DNA from: JBEIFW01 sp044370695
GTDB lineage: Bacteria > Actinomycetota > Acidimicrobiia > Acidimicrobiales > Ilumatobacteraceae
Direction of reading: 5' to 3'
Length of the DNA: 24,742 nt
Assembly (NCBI GenBank): GCA_044370695.1
Contig: JBILVB010000041.1
Span: forward strand, 1-24,742
In this document: positions 15,010-22,902 of the stretch, piece after piece
Numbering within the stretch: position 1 is the first letter of the stretch
How the letters are laid out: each line of letters begins with the position of its first letter
Program-made: the position numbers and the translations under genes
The notes under the pieces: model-generated
The model's input: the letters and a program-made list of their open reading frames with translations, nothing else
Database searches by the model: none
What the model was told of the DNA's origin: nothing

Positions 15010-15864
15010 GTGGAAACCGGAGCCCTCCGCTACGCTCGGGCGCTGCTCGAACGGCCGGATCGGAGGGTTGTGCAGGTACGCGAGTTCGTGTCCCGCCGGG
15101 AACTGCTGTGGAACCTCACCCTGCGGGAGTTGCGTGGCCGGTACAAGCGGTCGGTCCTGGGCTGGCTGTGGTCGCTCCTGAACCCGCTGTCGTCGATGCT
15201 CGTGTTCACCCTCGTGTTCGGCGTGATCCTGGCGGTCACGCCACCGAAGGGGGATCCGAGCGGACTGAAGGTGTACGCCCTGTACCTGCTCGCGGCGTTG
15301 CTGCCGTGGAACTTCTTCGCCGGATCGGTGGCCTCGTCGATGGGGGTGCTCGTCGGCAATGCCGGGCTCATCAAGAAGGTGTGGTTCCCCCGTGAGATCC
15401 TCATCGGCGCAAACGTCGCCGCGCTTGCCTTCACCTTCGCGATCGAACTCGGCCTGTTGCTCGTCGCCCTTGTCGTCGCCGGCAACATGGTGCTGCCCTG
15501 GATCCCCGTCCTCGTCGCGTTGACGGTGCTGCTCGCCCTGTTCTCGACGGGTCTCGGTCTTGCCTTCGCTGCGGTCAACGTCTATTTCCGTGATCTCAGC
15601 CACCTCTGGGGCATCGCTGCGCAACTGTGGTTCTACGCGACGCCGGTGATCTATCCGATCACCCTGGTGCCCGAGCGATGGCGGTGGGTCTACCGGCTCA
15701 ACCCGATGGCGGAGTTCGCCGTCGCCTACCGGTCGGTGCTCTACGACCTTCGCTTCCCGCCGTTGACCACGGTACTCACGCTCGTCGGCGTCTCCGTGGC
15801 TGCGCTGCTGTTCGGTGCGTTCGTCTTCGACCGGCTGTCGCCTCGCTTCGCGGAGGAACTGTGA
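15010..15864 (+). CDS. wzm: ABC-2 type polysaccharide export permease (Wzm/TagG-like)
   Basis: A protein of up to 284 residues with six predicted membrane segments. The cytoplasmic N-terminus carries the family mark RRELLWNLTLRELRGRYKRSVLGWLWSLLNPL, where the R-Y-K-x-S-x-L-G core is typical of O-antigen and teichoic acid exporters. The later YFRDLSHLWGIAAQLWFYATPVIYP segment, with VPERWRWVYRLNPM after it, is the conserved external-gate region. It should form a dimer in the cytoplasmic membrane with the following ATPase and export finished, lipid-linked polysaccharide. The start is uncertain: GTG 15010 gives the longest form, while GTG 15070 lies three bases after GGAGG (15062-15066) and would give 264 residues. 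The stop overlaps the ATPase start as GTGA. Confidence 0.9.
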   Translation: METGALRYARALLERPDRRVVQVREFVSRRELLWNLTLRELRGRYKRSVLGWLWSLLNPLSSMLVFTLVFGVILAVTPPKGDPSGLKVYALYLLAALLPWNFFAGSVASSMGVLVGNAGLIKKVWFPREILIGANVAALAFTFAIELGLLLVALVVAGNMVLPWIPVLVALTVLLALFSTGLGLAFAAVNVYFRDLSHLWGIAAQLWFYATPVIYPITLVPERWRWVYRLNPMAEFAVAYRSVLYDLRFPPLTTVLTLVGVSVAALLFGAFVFDRLSPRFAEEL

Positions 15865-17111
15865 GTCTCGACTGGCAGCACCGCGCCGAGCCGGCGGGAG
15901 TGGCGGTGCGCGTCGACCACCTCGGCAAGCGGTTCCGCCTCTACCACGAACGCAACCAGTACCTGAAGGCCTCGCTCCTGCGCGGGCGGCGGGCGCGCTA
16001 CAGCGACTTCTGGGCCGTCGACGACGTGAGCTTCGACATCAACAAGGGCGAGTCGTTCGGGATCATCGGCCACAACGGTTCGGGCAAGTCGACGATGTTG
16101 AAGTGCCTCGCCCGCATCCTGAAGCCCGACCGCGGCAGCGTGGTCATCGACGGGTCGGTGTCCGCGCTGCTCGAACTCGGTGCCGGCTTCCACCCCGAGT
16201 TGTCGGGCCGGGAGAACATCTACCTGAACGGCGCGATCCTGGGCCTGAGCCGCCGCCAGATCGACGCGTGTTACGACGAGATCGTCGAGTTTGCAGGCCT
16301 GCAGGAGTTCATCGACACCCCGGTGAAGAACTATTCCTCCGGGATGTACGTGCGGCTCGGGTTCGCCGTCGCGATCAACGTCGATCCGGACGTCCTGATC
16401 ATCGACGAGGTGCTCGCCGTCGGCGACGAATCGTTCCAGCGCAAGTGCGGCGAGAAGATCGCCGACTTCCGTGAGGCCGGCAAGACCATCGTCCTGGTCT
16501 CGCACGGCCTCGGGCAGGTGCGGAACCTGTGCGACCGTGCGCTGTGGATGGATCATGGAAAGGCTGCGCTGATCGGCTCGGCCAGCGAGGTGGTCGACGC
16601 GTACTCCTCCGAGAGCCACGCGGACCGGGACACCAACGAACACGAGGGGTCCCGTTGGGGCACGGGCGAGGCCAGGATCCGCAAGATCGAGATGCTGGAC
16701 GAAACCGGACAGGCCGTCGTGAATTGCAGAACCGGCCAGGCCGTGCGCTTCCGCATTCACTTCGAGGTACGCACCGCAGTGCGCGAGCCCATCTTCGGGT
16801 TCGCGGTGTTCCACCTCGACGGTGCCTTGATCACCGGGCCCAACACGGGCGAGTACGGCAAGGTGCCCGATCGGATCGAGGGCGCAGGACACGTCGATTT
16901 CGTCGTGCCGTCGATGCCCCTGCTCGAAGGGACCTACGACGTGAGCGTCGGCATCAGCGATCGCACGCTGTTCCACACCTACGACCTGTGGCAGAAGCCG
17001 TTCCGGTTCGACGTGCTGCGCGGTGATCCCTTCGAGCAGCACGGCATGGTGACGTTTCGGGGTGCCTGGGAGGGCGAGTCGATCGAGCCCCGGCGCAACC
17101 TCCGCACGTGA
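15861..17111 (+). CDS. wzt: ABC-transporter ATPase for polysaccharide export with C-terminal glycan-binding domain (Wzt-like)
   Basis: A 416-residue protein. Residues about 15-250 are the nucleotide-binding domain: Walker A GHNGSGKS (70-77), LLELGAGFHPELSGREN (103-119, the Wzt/TagH Q-loop surroundings), signature NYSSGM (157-162), Walker B VLIIDE (178-183) and the H-loop histidine at 215. Residues about 262-405 form a beta-rich extension (RWGTGEARIRKIEMLDETG, then FGFAVFHLDGALITGPNT) of the type that in E. coli O9a Wzt recognises the modified end of the chain. Its presence suggests export of a finished polymer carrying a terminal mark, rather than non-selective export (inference from the family). 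GTG 15861 has GGAGG four bases upstream and overlaps the permease stop. The order permease, ATPase, coiled coil, GT, GT forms one operon. Confidence 0.92.
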   Translation: MSLDWQHRAEPAGVAVRVDHLGKRFRLYHERNQYLKASLLRGRRARYSDFWAVDDVSFDINKGESFGIIGHNGSGKSTMLKCLARILKPDRGSVVIDGSVSALLELGAGFHPELSGRENIYLNGAILGLSRRQIDACYDEIVEFAGLQEFIDTPVKNYSSGMYVRLGFAVAINVDPDVLIIDEVLAVGDESFQRKCGEKIADFREAGKTIVLVSHGLGQVRNLCDRALWMDHGKAALIGSASEVVDAYSSESHADRDTNEHEGSRWGTGEARIRKIEMLDETGQAVVNCRTGQAVRFRIHFEVRTAVREPIFGFAVFHLDGALITGPNTGEYGKVPDRIEGAGHVDFVVPSMPLLEGTYDVSVGISDRTLFHTYDLWQKPFRFDVLRGDPFEQHGMVTFRGAWEGESIEPRRNLRT

Positions 17112-17164
17112 GCCGAGCGGACCGACCCATGACCCCGTCCAGCGCCTCGCGAGGAGCGGAACCG

Positions 17165-17560
17165 ATGCCTTCGTCCCGAACCCGTCCCCAGAGCACCACC
17201 GACGACGAACTGGCCCTGCGGGCCGCTGAGCTCGCTCGGCTCCTGCTCGAGCGTGCCGGCGCCACCCGTGCGGTCGACGACCCCGCAGCGCTGGCCGCCG
17301 AGGTCGCCGACCTGCGGGCCGAGGTGGCGCGCCTGCGGGCGCTGGTCGGCCCGGACGAGGCCGCCTACGTGAAGCTGCGCACGGACCTGTGGGCGGCCCG
17401 TGATGCCGCGATCGGCGCCGAGATGGAGGCCGGTCAGCTGCGGGGGCGGGTCACGGCGCTCGAGAACGAGCTCCTGCGGGCCCAGCGGAACTTCCGCCTC
17501 CTCACCCACAAGCTGATCGCCCCCGCCCGGCGGGCCAAGCGCCTCCTGCGCAAGCTCTGA
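17165..17560 (+). CDS. Small coiled-coil protein directly downstream of Wzt
   Basis: A 131-residue protein without a recognisable enzyme domain. Residues about 13-32 are helical and charged. Two heptad-rich blocks follow, about 41-60 (AALAAEVADLRAEVARLRAL) and 70-113 (LRTDLWAARDAAIGAEM onward to LENELLRAQRNFRLL), and the end, KLIAPARRAKRLLRKL, is strongly basic. ATG 17165 is preferred because AGGAG (17152-17156) lies eight bases before it. A longer form from GTG 17108, overlapping the Wzt stop as GTGA, or from ATG 17129, would add a disordered Ser/Arg/Pro N-terminus. Its stop overlaps the next start by one base (TGATG). It may be a scaffold or spacer for the export complex or transferases; this rests on position and shape only. 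Confidence 0.68.
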   Translation: MPSSRTRPQSTTDDELALRAAELARLLLERAGATRAVDDPAALAAEVADLRAEVARLRALVGPDEAAYVKLRTDLWAARDAAIGAEMEAGQLRGRVTALENELLRAQRNFRLLTHKLIAPARRAKRLLRKL

Positions 17561-19152
17561 TGCCGCGCTTCTCGATCATCACCCCGGTCTACGACCCGCC
17601 GGCCGACGTGTTGCGGGCGTGCCTGGACTCGGTGCTGGCGCAGGGCGATCCGGACTGGGAGCACTGCCTCGTCGACGACGGCTCACCGGGACCGCACGTG
17701 CGCGCCGTGCTGGCCGAGTACGCCGCGCGCGACGGTCGGTTCCGCGTCGAGCACCGCACCGCCAACGGCGGCATCGTGGCCGCCAGCAACGACGCGTTGG
17801 CCATGGCCACAGGCGAGTTCGTCGCCTTCCTCGACCACGACGACCTGCTGGAGCCCAACGCCCTCGCCGCAGTCCGGGCCGTGCTCGACGGCGACCCGAC
17901 GGTGGACTACGTGTACTCCGACGAGGACAACCTGTCGCCCGCAGGCGAGTACATCACCCCGTTCTACAAACCCGACTGGTCGCCCGAGCGGTTCCGCTCA
18001 CAGATGTACACCTGCCACTTCTCGGTGATGCGGCGCTCGATCGTGGACGAGGTCGGGCGGTTCCGCACGGGCTTCGACGGTGCACAGGACTACGACCTCG
18101 TCCTGCGGGTCACCGAGCGGGCCCGGCGGGTCCACCACCTCCCGTTCGTCCTCTACCACTGGCGCATGCTGCCCACTTCGGTGGCGGGCAACGCCGAAGC
18201 CAAGCCATGGGCGTACGAGGCCGGGCGGCGCGCCGTGCAGGAGCACTGCGACCGCACCGGCATCCCGGCCGTCGTGGAGCACGGCCGGGTCAACGGGGTC
18301 TACCGGGTGCGCCGCCGGATCCAGGGCGAGCCGCTCGTCAGCGTGATCATCCCGACGCGGGGCACGCGGGGCCGGGTGTGGGGTGTCGAGCGGTGCCTGG
18401 TGGTCGACGCAGTGCGTTCCCTCGTCGAGCGTTCCACGTACCAGCACCTCGAGTTCGTCATCGTCGCCGACACCCCGACCCCGCCCGAGGTCGTCCGACA
18501 GCTCGAAGCGCTGCTCGGCGATCGGCTGCAGCTCGTCTGGTACGACCAGCCGTTCAACTTCTCCGAGAAGATGAACCTCGGGGCCGCCCATGCTCGTGGC
18601 GAGTTCCTGTTGCTGCTCAACGACGACGTCGAGGTGGAGAGCCCGGATTTCCTGGAGACCATGCTTGCGCTGTGCCAGGACCCGGGCGTTGGAATGGTCG
18701 GCGCGAAGCTGCTGTTCGCCGACGGTCGGCTCCAGCACGCCGGCCACCTCTACAACCACGACCCGTTCCACGCGTTCTTCCGGTACCACGGCTCCGAGCT
18801 CGGCCCGTCGGGCTTGCTCGTCGTCCAGCGCGAGGTCTCCGGCGTGACCGCGGCCTGCGCGCTCGTGCGGGCCTCGGTGTTCGATGAGGTCGGCGGCTTC
18901 ACCCCGATCCTCCACAACAACTTCAACGACGTCGACTTCTCGCTGAAGATCCGTCGGGCCGGGCATCGGATCCTGTGGACCCCGTACGCCGTGCTCTACC
19001 ACTTCGAGTCGATGACACGGGCTCCTGCGGTGCTCGACGAGGAGCACGACCTGTTGAAGGCCCGGTGGTTGCACCAGTTGTCGAACGACCCGTACGGCAA
19101 CCCCAACCTGCAGGCCAAGCTCGACAGCTGGATCGAGAAACCGCTGCGATGA
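17560..19152 (+). CDS. Bifunctional protein with two tandem GT2 glycosyltransferase domains
   Basis: A 530-residue protein. Domain 1 (about 1-245): FSIITPVYDPPADVL (4-18), LVDDGSPG (37-44), ANGGIVAASNDAL (68-80), AFLDHDDLLEPNAL (89-102, with the metal-binding DHD) and GFDGAQDYDLVLRV (171-184). Domain 2 (about 257-500): PLVSVIIPTRG (258-268), FNFSEKMNLGAA (332-343), LLLLNDDVEVE (350-360), MVGAKLLFADGRLQHAG (379-395) and NNFNDVDFSLKIRRAG. This tandem arrangement is common in O-antigen and rhamnan assembly proteins, where the two domains add successive or alternating residues. Both domains keep their acidic motifs, so both may be active. The start overlaps the previous stop by one base and the stop overlaps the next start as ATGA. 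Donor sugars are unknown. Confidence 0.9.
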   Translation: MPRFSIITPVYDPPADVLRACLDSVLAQGDPDWEHCLVDDGSPGPHVRAVLAEYAARDGRFRVEHRTANGGIVAASNDALAMATGEFVAFLDHDDLLEPNALAAVRAVLDGDPTVDYVYSDEDNLSPAGEYITPFYKPDWSPERFRSQMYTCHFSVMRRSIVDEVGRFRTGFDGAQDYDLVLRVTERARRVHHLPFVLYHWRMLPTSVAGNAEAKPWAYEAGRRAVQEHCDRTGIPAVVEHGRVNGVYRVRRRIQGEPLVSVIIPTRGTRGRVWGVERCLVVDAVRSLVERSTYQHLEFVIVADTPTPPEVVRQLEALLGDRLQLVWYDQPFNFSEKMNLGAAHARGEFLLLLNDDVEVESPDFLETMLALCQDPGVGMVGAKLLFADGRLQHAGHLYNHDPFHAFFRYHGSELGPSGLLVVQREVSGVTAACALVRASVFDEVGGFTPILHNNFNDVDFSLKIRRAGHRILWTPYAVLYHFESMTRAPAVLDEEHDLLKARWLHQLSNDPYGNPNLQAKLDSWIEKPLR

Positions 19153-20117
19153 CGCGCCGGGTCCGCGTGGTGCTGGTCGACCACGACGGCGGCGCGCTCA
19201 CGCTCGACGCGGTTCGTCGGATCCTCGCCGCCCGGGCAGCCGAGCCGGGGGTGGAGGTGGAGGTCGTCGTCGTCGACAACGCCTCGAGCCGGCCGGTTCG
19301 AGCCGAGGTCGAAGCGCTCGGCGCCCGGACGATCGCACTGGCTCGCAACGTCGGGTTCGGCCTGGGCTGCAACGCTGCCTTCGGTGACCTCGAGGGCCTC
19401 GACGCCGTGGTGCTGCTCAACAACGACGCCTGGCCCCAGGCGGGTTGGCTCGCGCCCTTGCTGGATGCCCTGGGGGCCGACGAGCGCCTCGGAGCGGTGT
19501 GCCCCAAGGTGCTTCGTCCGCACGTAGCGGAACAGCCCGACGTGATCGATCGGATCGGCGGCGTGCTCTATGAGGGCGGCTTCGGCGGCGACCTCGGCGC
19601 TGGCGAGATCGACGGCGGGCAGTACGACGACGGCTGCGAGCTGTTCGCATGGACCGGTTGTGCGGTTGCGCTGCGGCCGGCATACCTGGCCGACGCCGGC
19701 TGGTTCGACCCGCTGTTCTTCCTGTACTACGAGGACTTCGAGCTGTCGTGGCGTGGCCGTCGGCTCGGATGGCGGTACCGCAGCGTGCCGAGCTCGGTGG
19801 TCCGACACCTCGGCGGGGCCACGATCGGTCACGGGAGCCCGTTGCACCGGGCCGAGACCGTTCGGAATCGATTGGTGACCCTCGCGATCCACGCGCCCGG
19901 CGCTCTCGTCGTGCGTCAGTTGCTGGCCGAGATCCACTCGGCACTACGGCACGAGCGGCGAGTCCGGGTCCGGGCCATCGCCGCGTTCGTGCGAGCGCTG
20001 CCGCGAGCACTGCGGCGTCGGCAGGCGCTCGAGCGAACCGCCCGGGTCCCGCGAAGCGCGACCATGGCCTGGGCGGTCGCTCGGCCGCGCCGGGACGGCC
20101 TGGCGATCAGGTCGTGA
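19149..20117 (+). CDS. GT2 family glycosyltransferase, rhamnosyltransferase-like
   Basis: A 322-residue protein. The family marks are VVVDNASSRPVRAEV, NVGFGLGCNAAFGD, VVLLNNDAWPQAGWL, AWTGCAVALRPAYL and FFLYYEDFELSWRGRRLGW, the last two typical of the WbbL/rhamnosyltransferase branch of GT2. The acidic pair in YYEDFEL supplies the likely catalytic base. The C-terminal 100 residues are rich in arginine and alanine with amphipathic helices (RAIAAFVRALPRALRRRQAL), suggesting peripheral membrane contact. The ATG at 19149 overlaps the preceding stop as ATGA. It is the last gene of the export operon and its final 11 bases overlap the end of the convergent secreted-protein gene. Rhamnose transfer is a guess from resemblance; other deoxysugars are possible. 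Confidence 0.87.
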   Translation: MTRRVRVVLVDHDGGALTLDAVRRILAARAAEPGVEVEVVVVDNASSRPVRAEVEALGARTIALARNVGFGLGCNAAFGDLEGLDAVVLLNNDAWPQAGWLAPLLDALGADERLGAVCPKVLRPHVAEQPDVIDRIGGVLYEGGFGGDLGAGEIDGGQYDDGCELFAWTGCAVALRPAYLADAGWFDPLFFLYYEDFELSWRGRRLGWRYRSVPSSVVRHLGGATIGHGSPLHRAETVRNRLVTLAIHAPGALVVRQLLAEIHSALRHERRVRVRAIAAFVRALPRALRRRQALERTARVPRSATMAWAVARPRRDGLAIRS

Positions 20118-22812
20118 CCGAGACGAAATACCCGACGATGTCGCCGACGACGTGGGTCGAACCCTGCATGTTGAACACGCTGATCCGACCGCCGTCGCCG
20201 ATCTTCGCGAAGACGAGGTTCGGGGCGATCTCGCCCGGTACGGCGTTGAGGTTCGAAGCGAACGGTCGCGGTTCCCCGGTGGGCCACACCGTCACGTAGG
20301 TCCCGAGCGTGGGTTGGACGGCGGTCGTGTTGATCGCAACCCCGGTCGCACCGGCCGGCACGCGACCGAGCGGCGACGGGCTCACGACGAACGACCGCAC
20401 CTCGCCGCCGGCGAGCGCCGGTGCGTAGCTGCCCAGTCGGGTGTCGAACGCCCGCTCGGGATTGATCGGCACGAAGGCCGACGTGACCGCCGGATCGGTG
20501 GTGAAGTACCCGACGACGTCGCCGGCGACGTGGACCGACCCCATGAAGTTGTACAGGGCGATCGTGCCGTCCGGGGCGACCGGGACCGTGACGAGGTTCG
20601 GTGTCACCTGACCGGGCCGCAGGTTGAGGTTGGACGCGAGCGGCACCGACGTCCCGGGGAAGACCGTCAGGTAGGTCGACTCGGTGGGGCCGATCCCGGT
20701 GACGTTGACGGCCACGGCGCTGACGCCGGCCGGGACCCGTGTGAGCGGGCCGCCGGCCACGGTGAACCGCCGGGTCTGCCCTGGCCCGACGGCCGGGGCC
20801 CAGGCGGCTTCCCGGGTGTCGAAGGCCCGCTCCGGGTTGATGGGCACGAGGCGTGTCTGTGCGGGGCCGGTGGTGAAGTAGCCGACGACGTCGACCACGA
20901 GGTGGGTCGATCCGCCGTTGTTGTACAGGCTCACCCGCCCGCCGGCGCCAACCTTGGCCGTGACGAGGTTCGGACGGACGTCACCGGGGGTCAGGTTCAG
21001 GTTCGACGTGAACGGTCGCGCCTCGCCCGAGGGCCAGGCGGTGACGAACGTGCCGGCGGTCGGGCTGACGCCGGTCACGTTGAGCACGACGGCGCTCACA
21101 CCCTCCCGGGGGACGCCACCGCGGCCGAGCACGTCGAGATCGATCTGGCGCTGCTGGGCGACCGGTCCGCGGCAGCCCTGGACCGGAACGGGCGCGTCAC
21201 GTGTGTCGAGCAACCGGACGGGGCTCAACGGCACGAACGTGCCGCTGCCGGATGCACCCGGAGCGAGATAGTCGACGAAGGAGGGGGCCTGCACGGTGGT
21301 CGTCGCCCCGCCCGGGTACGCGATTCGCACCTGGACGTAGTAGCGGCCGGGTGCCATCGGGGCGCCGAGGGCGTTCGTGCCGTCCCAGGTCACGGTGTTG
21401 ACGCCCGGGCTCACGGGGACACCGGTTCGCACGAGCGTGCCGCCCACGGCGCTCGGATCGGTCGACACGTAGACCGAAGCCGTGGCGCCCGATCCGCCGC
21501 CGTCGTCGCGGAACCGGATCGGGGTCGAGGTGGTGAAGGTCGGATCGCGTCCGAGGCGGACGTCGACCAGCTGGAATGCGCGCGCCCCCGGGTCTTCGAA
21601 GGGATCCCAACGGAACCGTTGGATCGACCGGCACACCCACCCGGGTTTGGTTCGGGAGTCCTCGTCGTGGATGGCTTCCGGAGGATTGGTGCGTGCGTCG
21701 AACGTCATCCGGTGGCAGCCGGGGAACACCACGATGTCCTGGGTCTCGGTCCATTGCGGCTCGCCCGTGATCGGATCGGGTGTCGATTCCGACGGGATCC
21801 AGGCGAATCGGCCGACCGTCCCACCGCCGGGTCCGCTGCCGAGATCGAAGCCGCCGGACATGCACATCTCGACGGTCAGCCGGTTCCACGTCGAGCCGTC
21901 GATCGGCGTCGGCACGGCCAACTCGACCGACGGGTCGTTGGTGGTGCTCGTTGCGTTCAGCGCGCCGCCGGCGATGCTGACGCCGGCGAGTGACGTGAGC
22001 ACGGCGGCGTCGCTCGGGTCGTCGAAGTCCCACGGGTTGCCCCGGACCTCGGTCGCCCAGTCCCCTTCCCCTTCGGCCGATGGGCTGAGCACCACCGGTC
22101 GCGGCGCGGACGTCGACGGCGGGCCGAACGGGGTGTCCGCCCGGTGCACGCGGACGTAGTCGACGTCGATGGTGCGCGCCTCGGCGCTGGCCTGGAAGAA
22201 CAGCAGGCGGGTCACCTGTCCGCTCCAGGGGCCGAGCTCGGGAGCGACGTAGGTGCCCCCCGATCCCGGGTTGGCCAGGTCGAGGGCGAGATCGGTGCAA
22301 CCCGAAAGGGTGCCGACATCGATCGTGCCGCGCACGCCGGCGGCGTTCCACCAGCGGATCGCGGACTGCACCGGCCCCGACGTGCACAGGCGCATGGACA
22401 GTCGCCGATACACCGAGGCGTCGATCGGGTGGCTCCGGCCGTCGCGGCCCCAGGGGAGCACCACGGGCATGTCGAAGTGGAAACGGATCTCGGACGCAAG
22501 GGACGTGCTGGCACGCAGCCAGCCACCACCGTCGGCCGACGGATTCGCAGTGGTTGCCACACGCGAGATCGGGACGGGGAGGTTGGTTCCGACGCCGGGC
22601 ACGGCGACGGCGTCGGCGTCGTCGGCGAAGTCCCAGGGGTTGCCGTAGGTGTCGGTGGCGAAGTCCCCGTCCGACGACCAGCCGGCGCTCGGCGCGTAGC
22701 TCGGCGGCACCTCGACGAGCGTGGCCCGAGCGGTCGATGCGATGCCGAGGCCACCGAGCACGAGGGTCGCAACCGTGACGAGTCGCAACCGGCGGTGGTG
22801 GCTGCCCTGCAT
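20107..22812 (-). CDS. Large secreted protein with duplicated N-terminal modules and three C-terminal ~120-residue repeats
   Basis: About 901 residues. The N-terminus (HHRRLRLVTVATLVLGGLGI, then ASTARA) is a signal peptide, with cleavage likely after A-R-A. Residues about 45-225 and 245-425 look like two related beta-rich modules: each opens with an acidic D-G/E-x-x-x-T-x-x-x-GNPWDF-x-D phrase and contains a cysteine pair (LCTSG and GCTD; MCMSG and GCHR), suggesting disulfides. A FlgD-like immunoglobulin segment follows (about 433-505, with VTWDGTNALGAPMAPGRYYV). Residues about 526-900 hold three repeats, each with a DTR motif near its start, SNLN-x-x-PG in the middle and a D-V/I-VGYF end. 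No catalytic motif, LPxTG signal or C-terminal membrane helix is visible. It may bind cell-wall or exported glycan. The start is ATG 22812 or GTG 22821, neither with a convincing Shine-Dalgarno. Confidence 0.82.
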   Translation of the reverse strand: MQGSHHRRLRLVTVATLVLGGLGIASTARATLVEVPPSYAPSAGWSSDGDFATDTYGNPWDFADDADAVAVPGVGTNLPVPISRVATTANPSADGGGWLRASTSLASEIRFHFDMPVVLPWGRDGRSHPIDASVYRRLSMRLCTSGPVQSAIRWWNAAGVRGTIDVGTLSGCTDLALDLANPGSGGTYVAPELGPWSGQVTRLLFFQASAEARTIDVDYVRVHRADTPFGPPSTSAPRPVVLSPSAEGEGDWATEVRGNPWDFDDPSDAAVLTSLAGVSIAGGALNATSTTNDPSVELAVPTPIDGSTWNRLTVEMCMSGGFDLGSGPGGGTVGRFAWIPSESTPDPITGEPQWTETQDIVVFPGCHRMTFDARTNPPEAIHDEDSRTKPGWVCRSIQRFRWDPFEDPGARAFQLVDVRLGRDPTFTTSTPIRFRDDGGGSGATASVYVSTDPSAVGGTLVRTGVPVSPGVNTVTWDGTNALGAPMAPGRYYVQVRIAYPGGATTTVQAPSFVDYLAPGASGSGTFVPLSPVRLLDTRDAPVPVQGCRGPVAQQRQIDLDVLGRGGVPREGVSAVVLNVTGVSPTAGTFVTAWPSGEARPFTSNLNLTPGDVRPNLVTAKVGAGGRVSLYNNGGSTHLVVDVVGYFTTGPAQTRLVPINPERAFDTREAAWAPAVGPGQTRRFTVAGGPLTRVPAGVSAVAVNVTGIGPTESTYLTVFPGTSVPLASNLNLRPGQVTPNLVTVPVAPDGTIALYNFMGSVHVAGDVVGYFTTDPAVTSAFVPINPERAFDTRLGSYAPALAGGEVRSFVVSPSPLGRVPAGATGVAINTTAVQPTLGTYVTVWPTGEPRPFASNLNAVPGEIAPNLVFAKIGDGGRISVFNMQGSTHVVGDIVGYFVSVTT
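20113..21240 (-). repeat. Three tandem protein repeats (~120 residues each) coded in the secreted protein
   Basis: Going 5' to 3' on the minus strand, repeat 1 spans roughly 21240-20870, repeat 2 roughly 20855-20500 and repeat 3 roughly 20475-20120. Each carries, in order: VPL/VPI, DTR, a V-P-A/R-E-G-V-x-A-V-x-x-N-x-T core, T-V/A-W/F-P, SNLN, PNLV, a V/I-x-x-G-G/T-x-I/V strand and VGYF. Copies 2 and 3 share INPERAFDTR exactly and are closer to each other than to copy 1, pointing to serial duplication. Confidence 0.75.
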
Positions 22813-22902
22813 ACCTCGCACAGTACCGACATAGCCGCGGATCGTGGTTTCAGCGCTCCGGTGTCCGGCGATGCGGGCCGTCGTGGTGGCCGGTGATTCG
22901 TC
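22813..22902. other. Short gap between secreted-protein start and dehydrogenase stop
   Basis: About 90 bases upstream of the secreted-protein gene, following the dehydrogenase gene on the same strand. It should carry the secreted-protein promoter if that gene is not read through from upstream. I see no convincing promoter boxes, terminator hairpin or repeat. Confidence 0.3.

Noticed and set aside
15741..17042. A 433-codon minus-strand frame under the Wzm/Wzt genes.
   Set aside because: It is a shadow of the ATPase gene, which has complete Walker A, signature and Walker B motifs.
20152..21993. A 613-codon plus-strand frame opposite the secreted protein.
   Set aside because: The opposite strand has a signal peptide and three clear protein repeats; this frame reads as low-complexity Arg/Gly/Asp/His and shows repeats only because the coding strand does.
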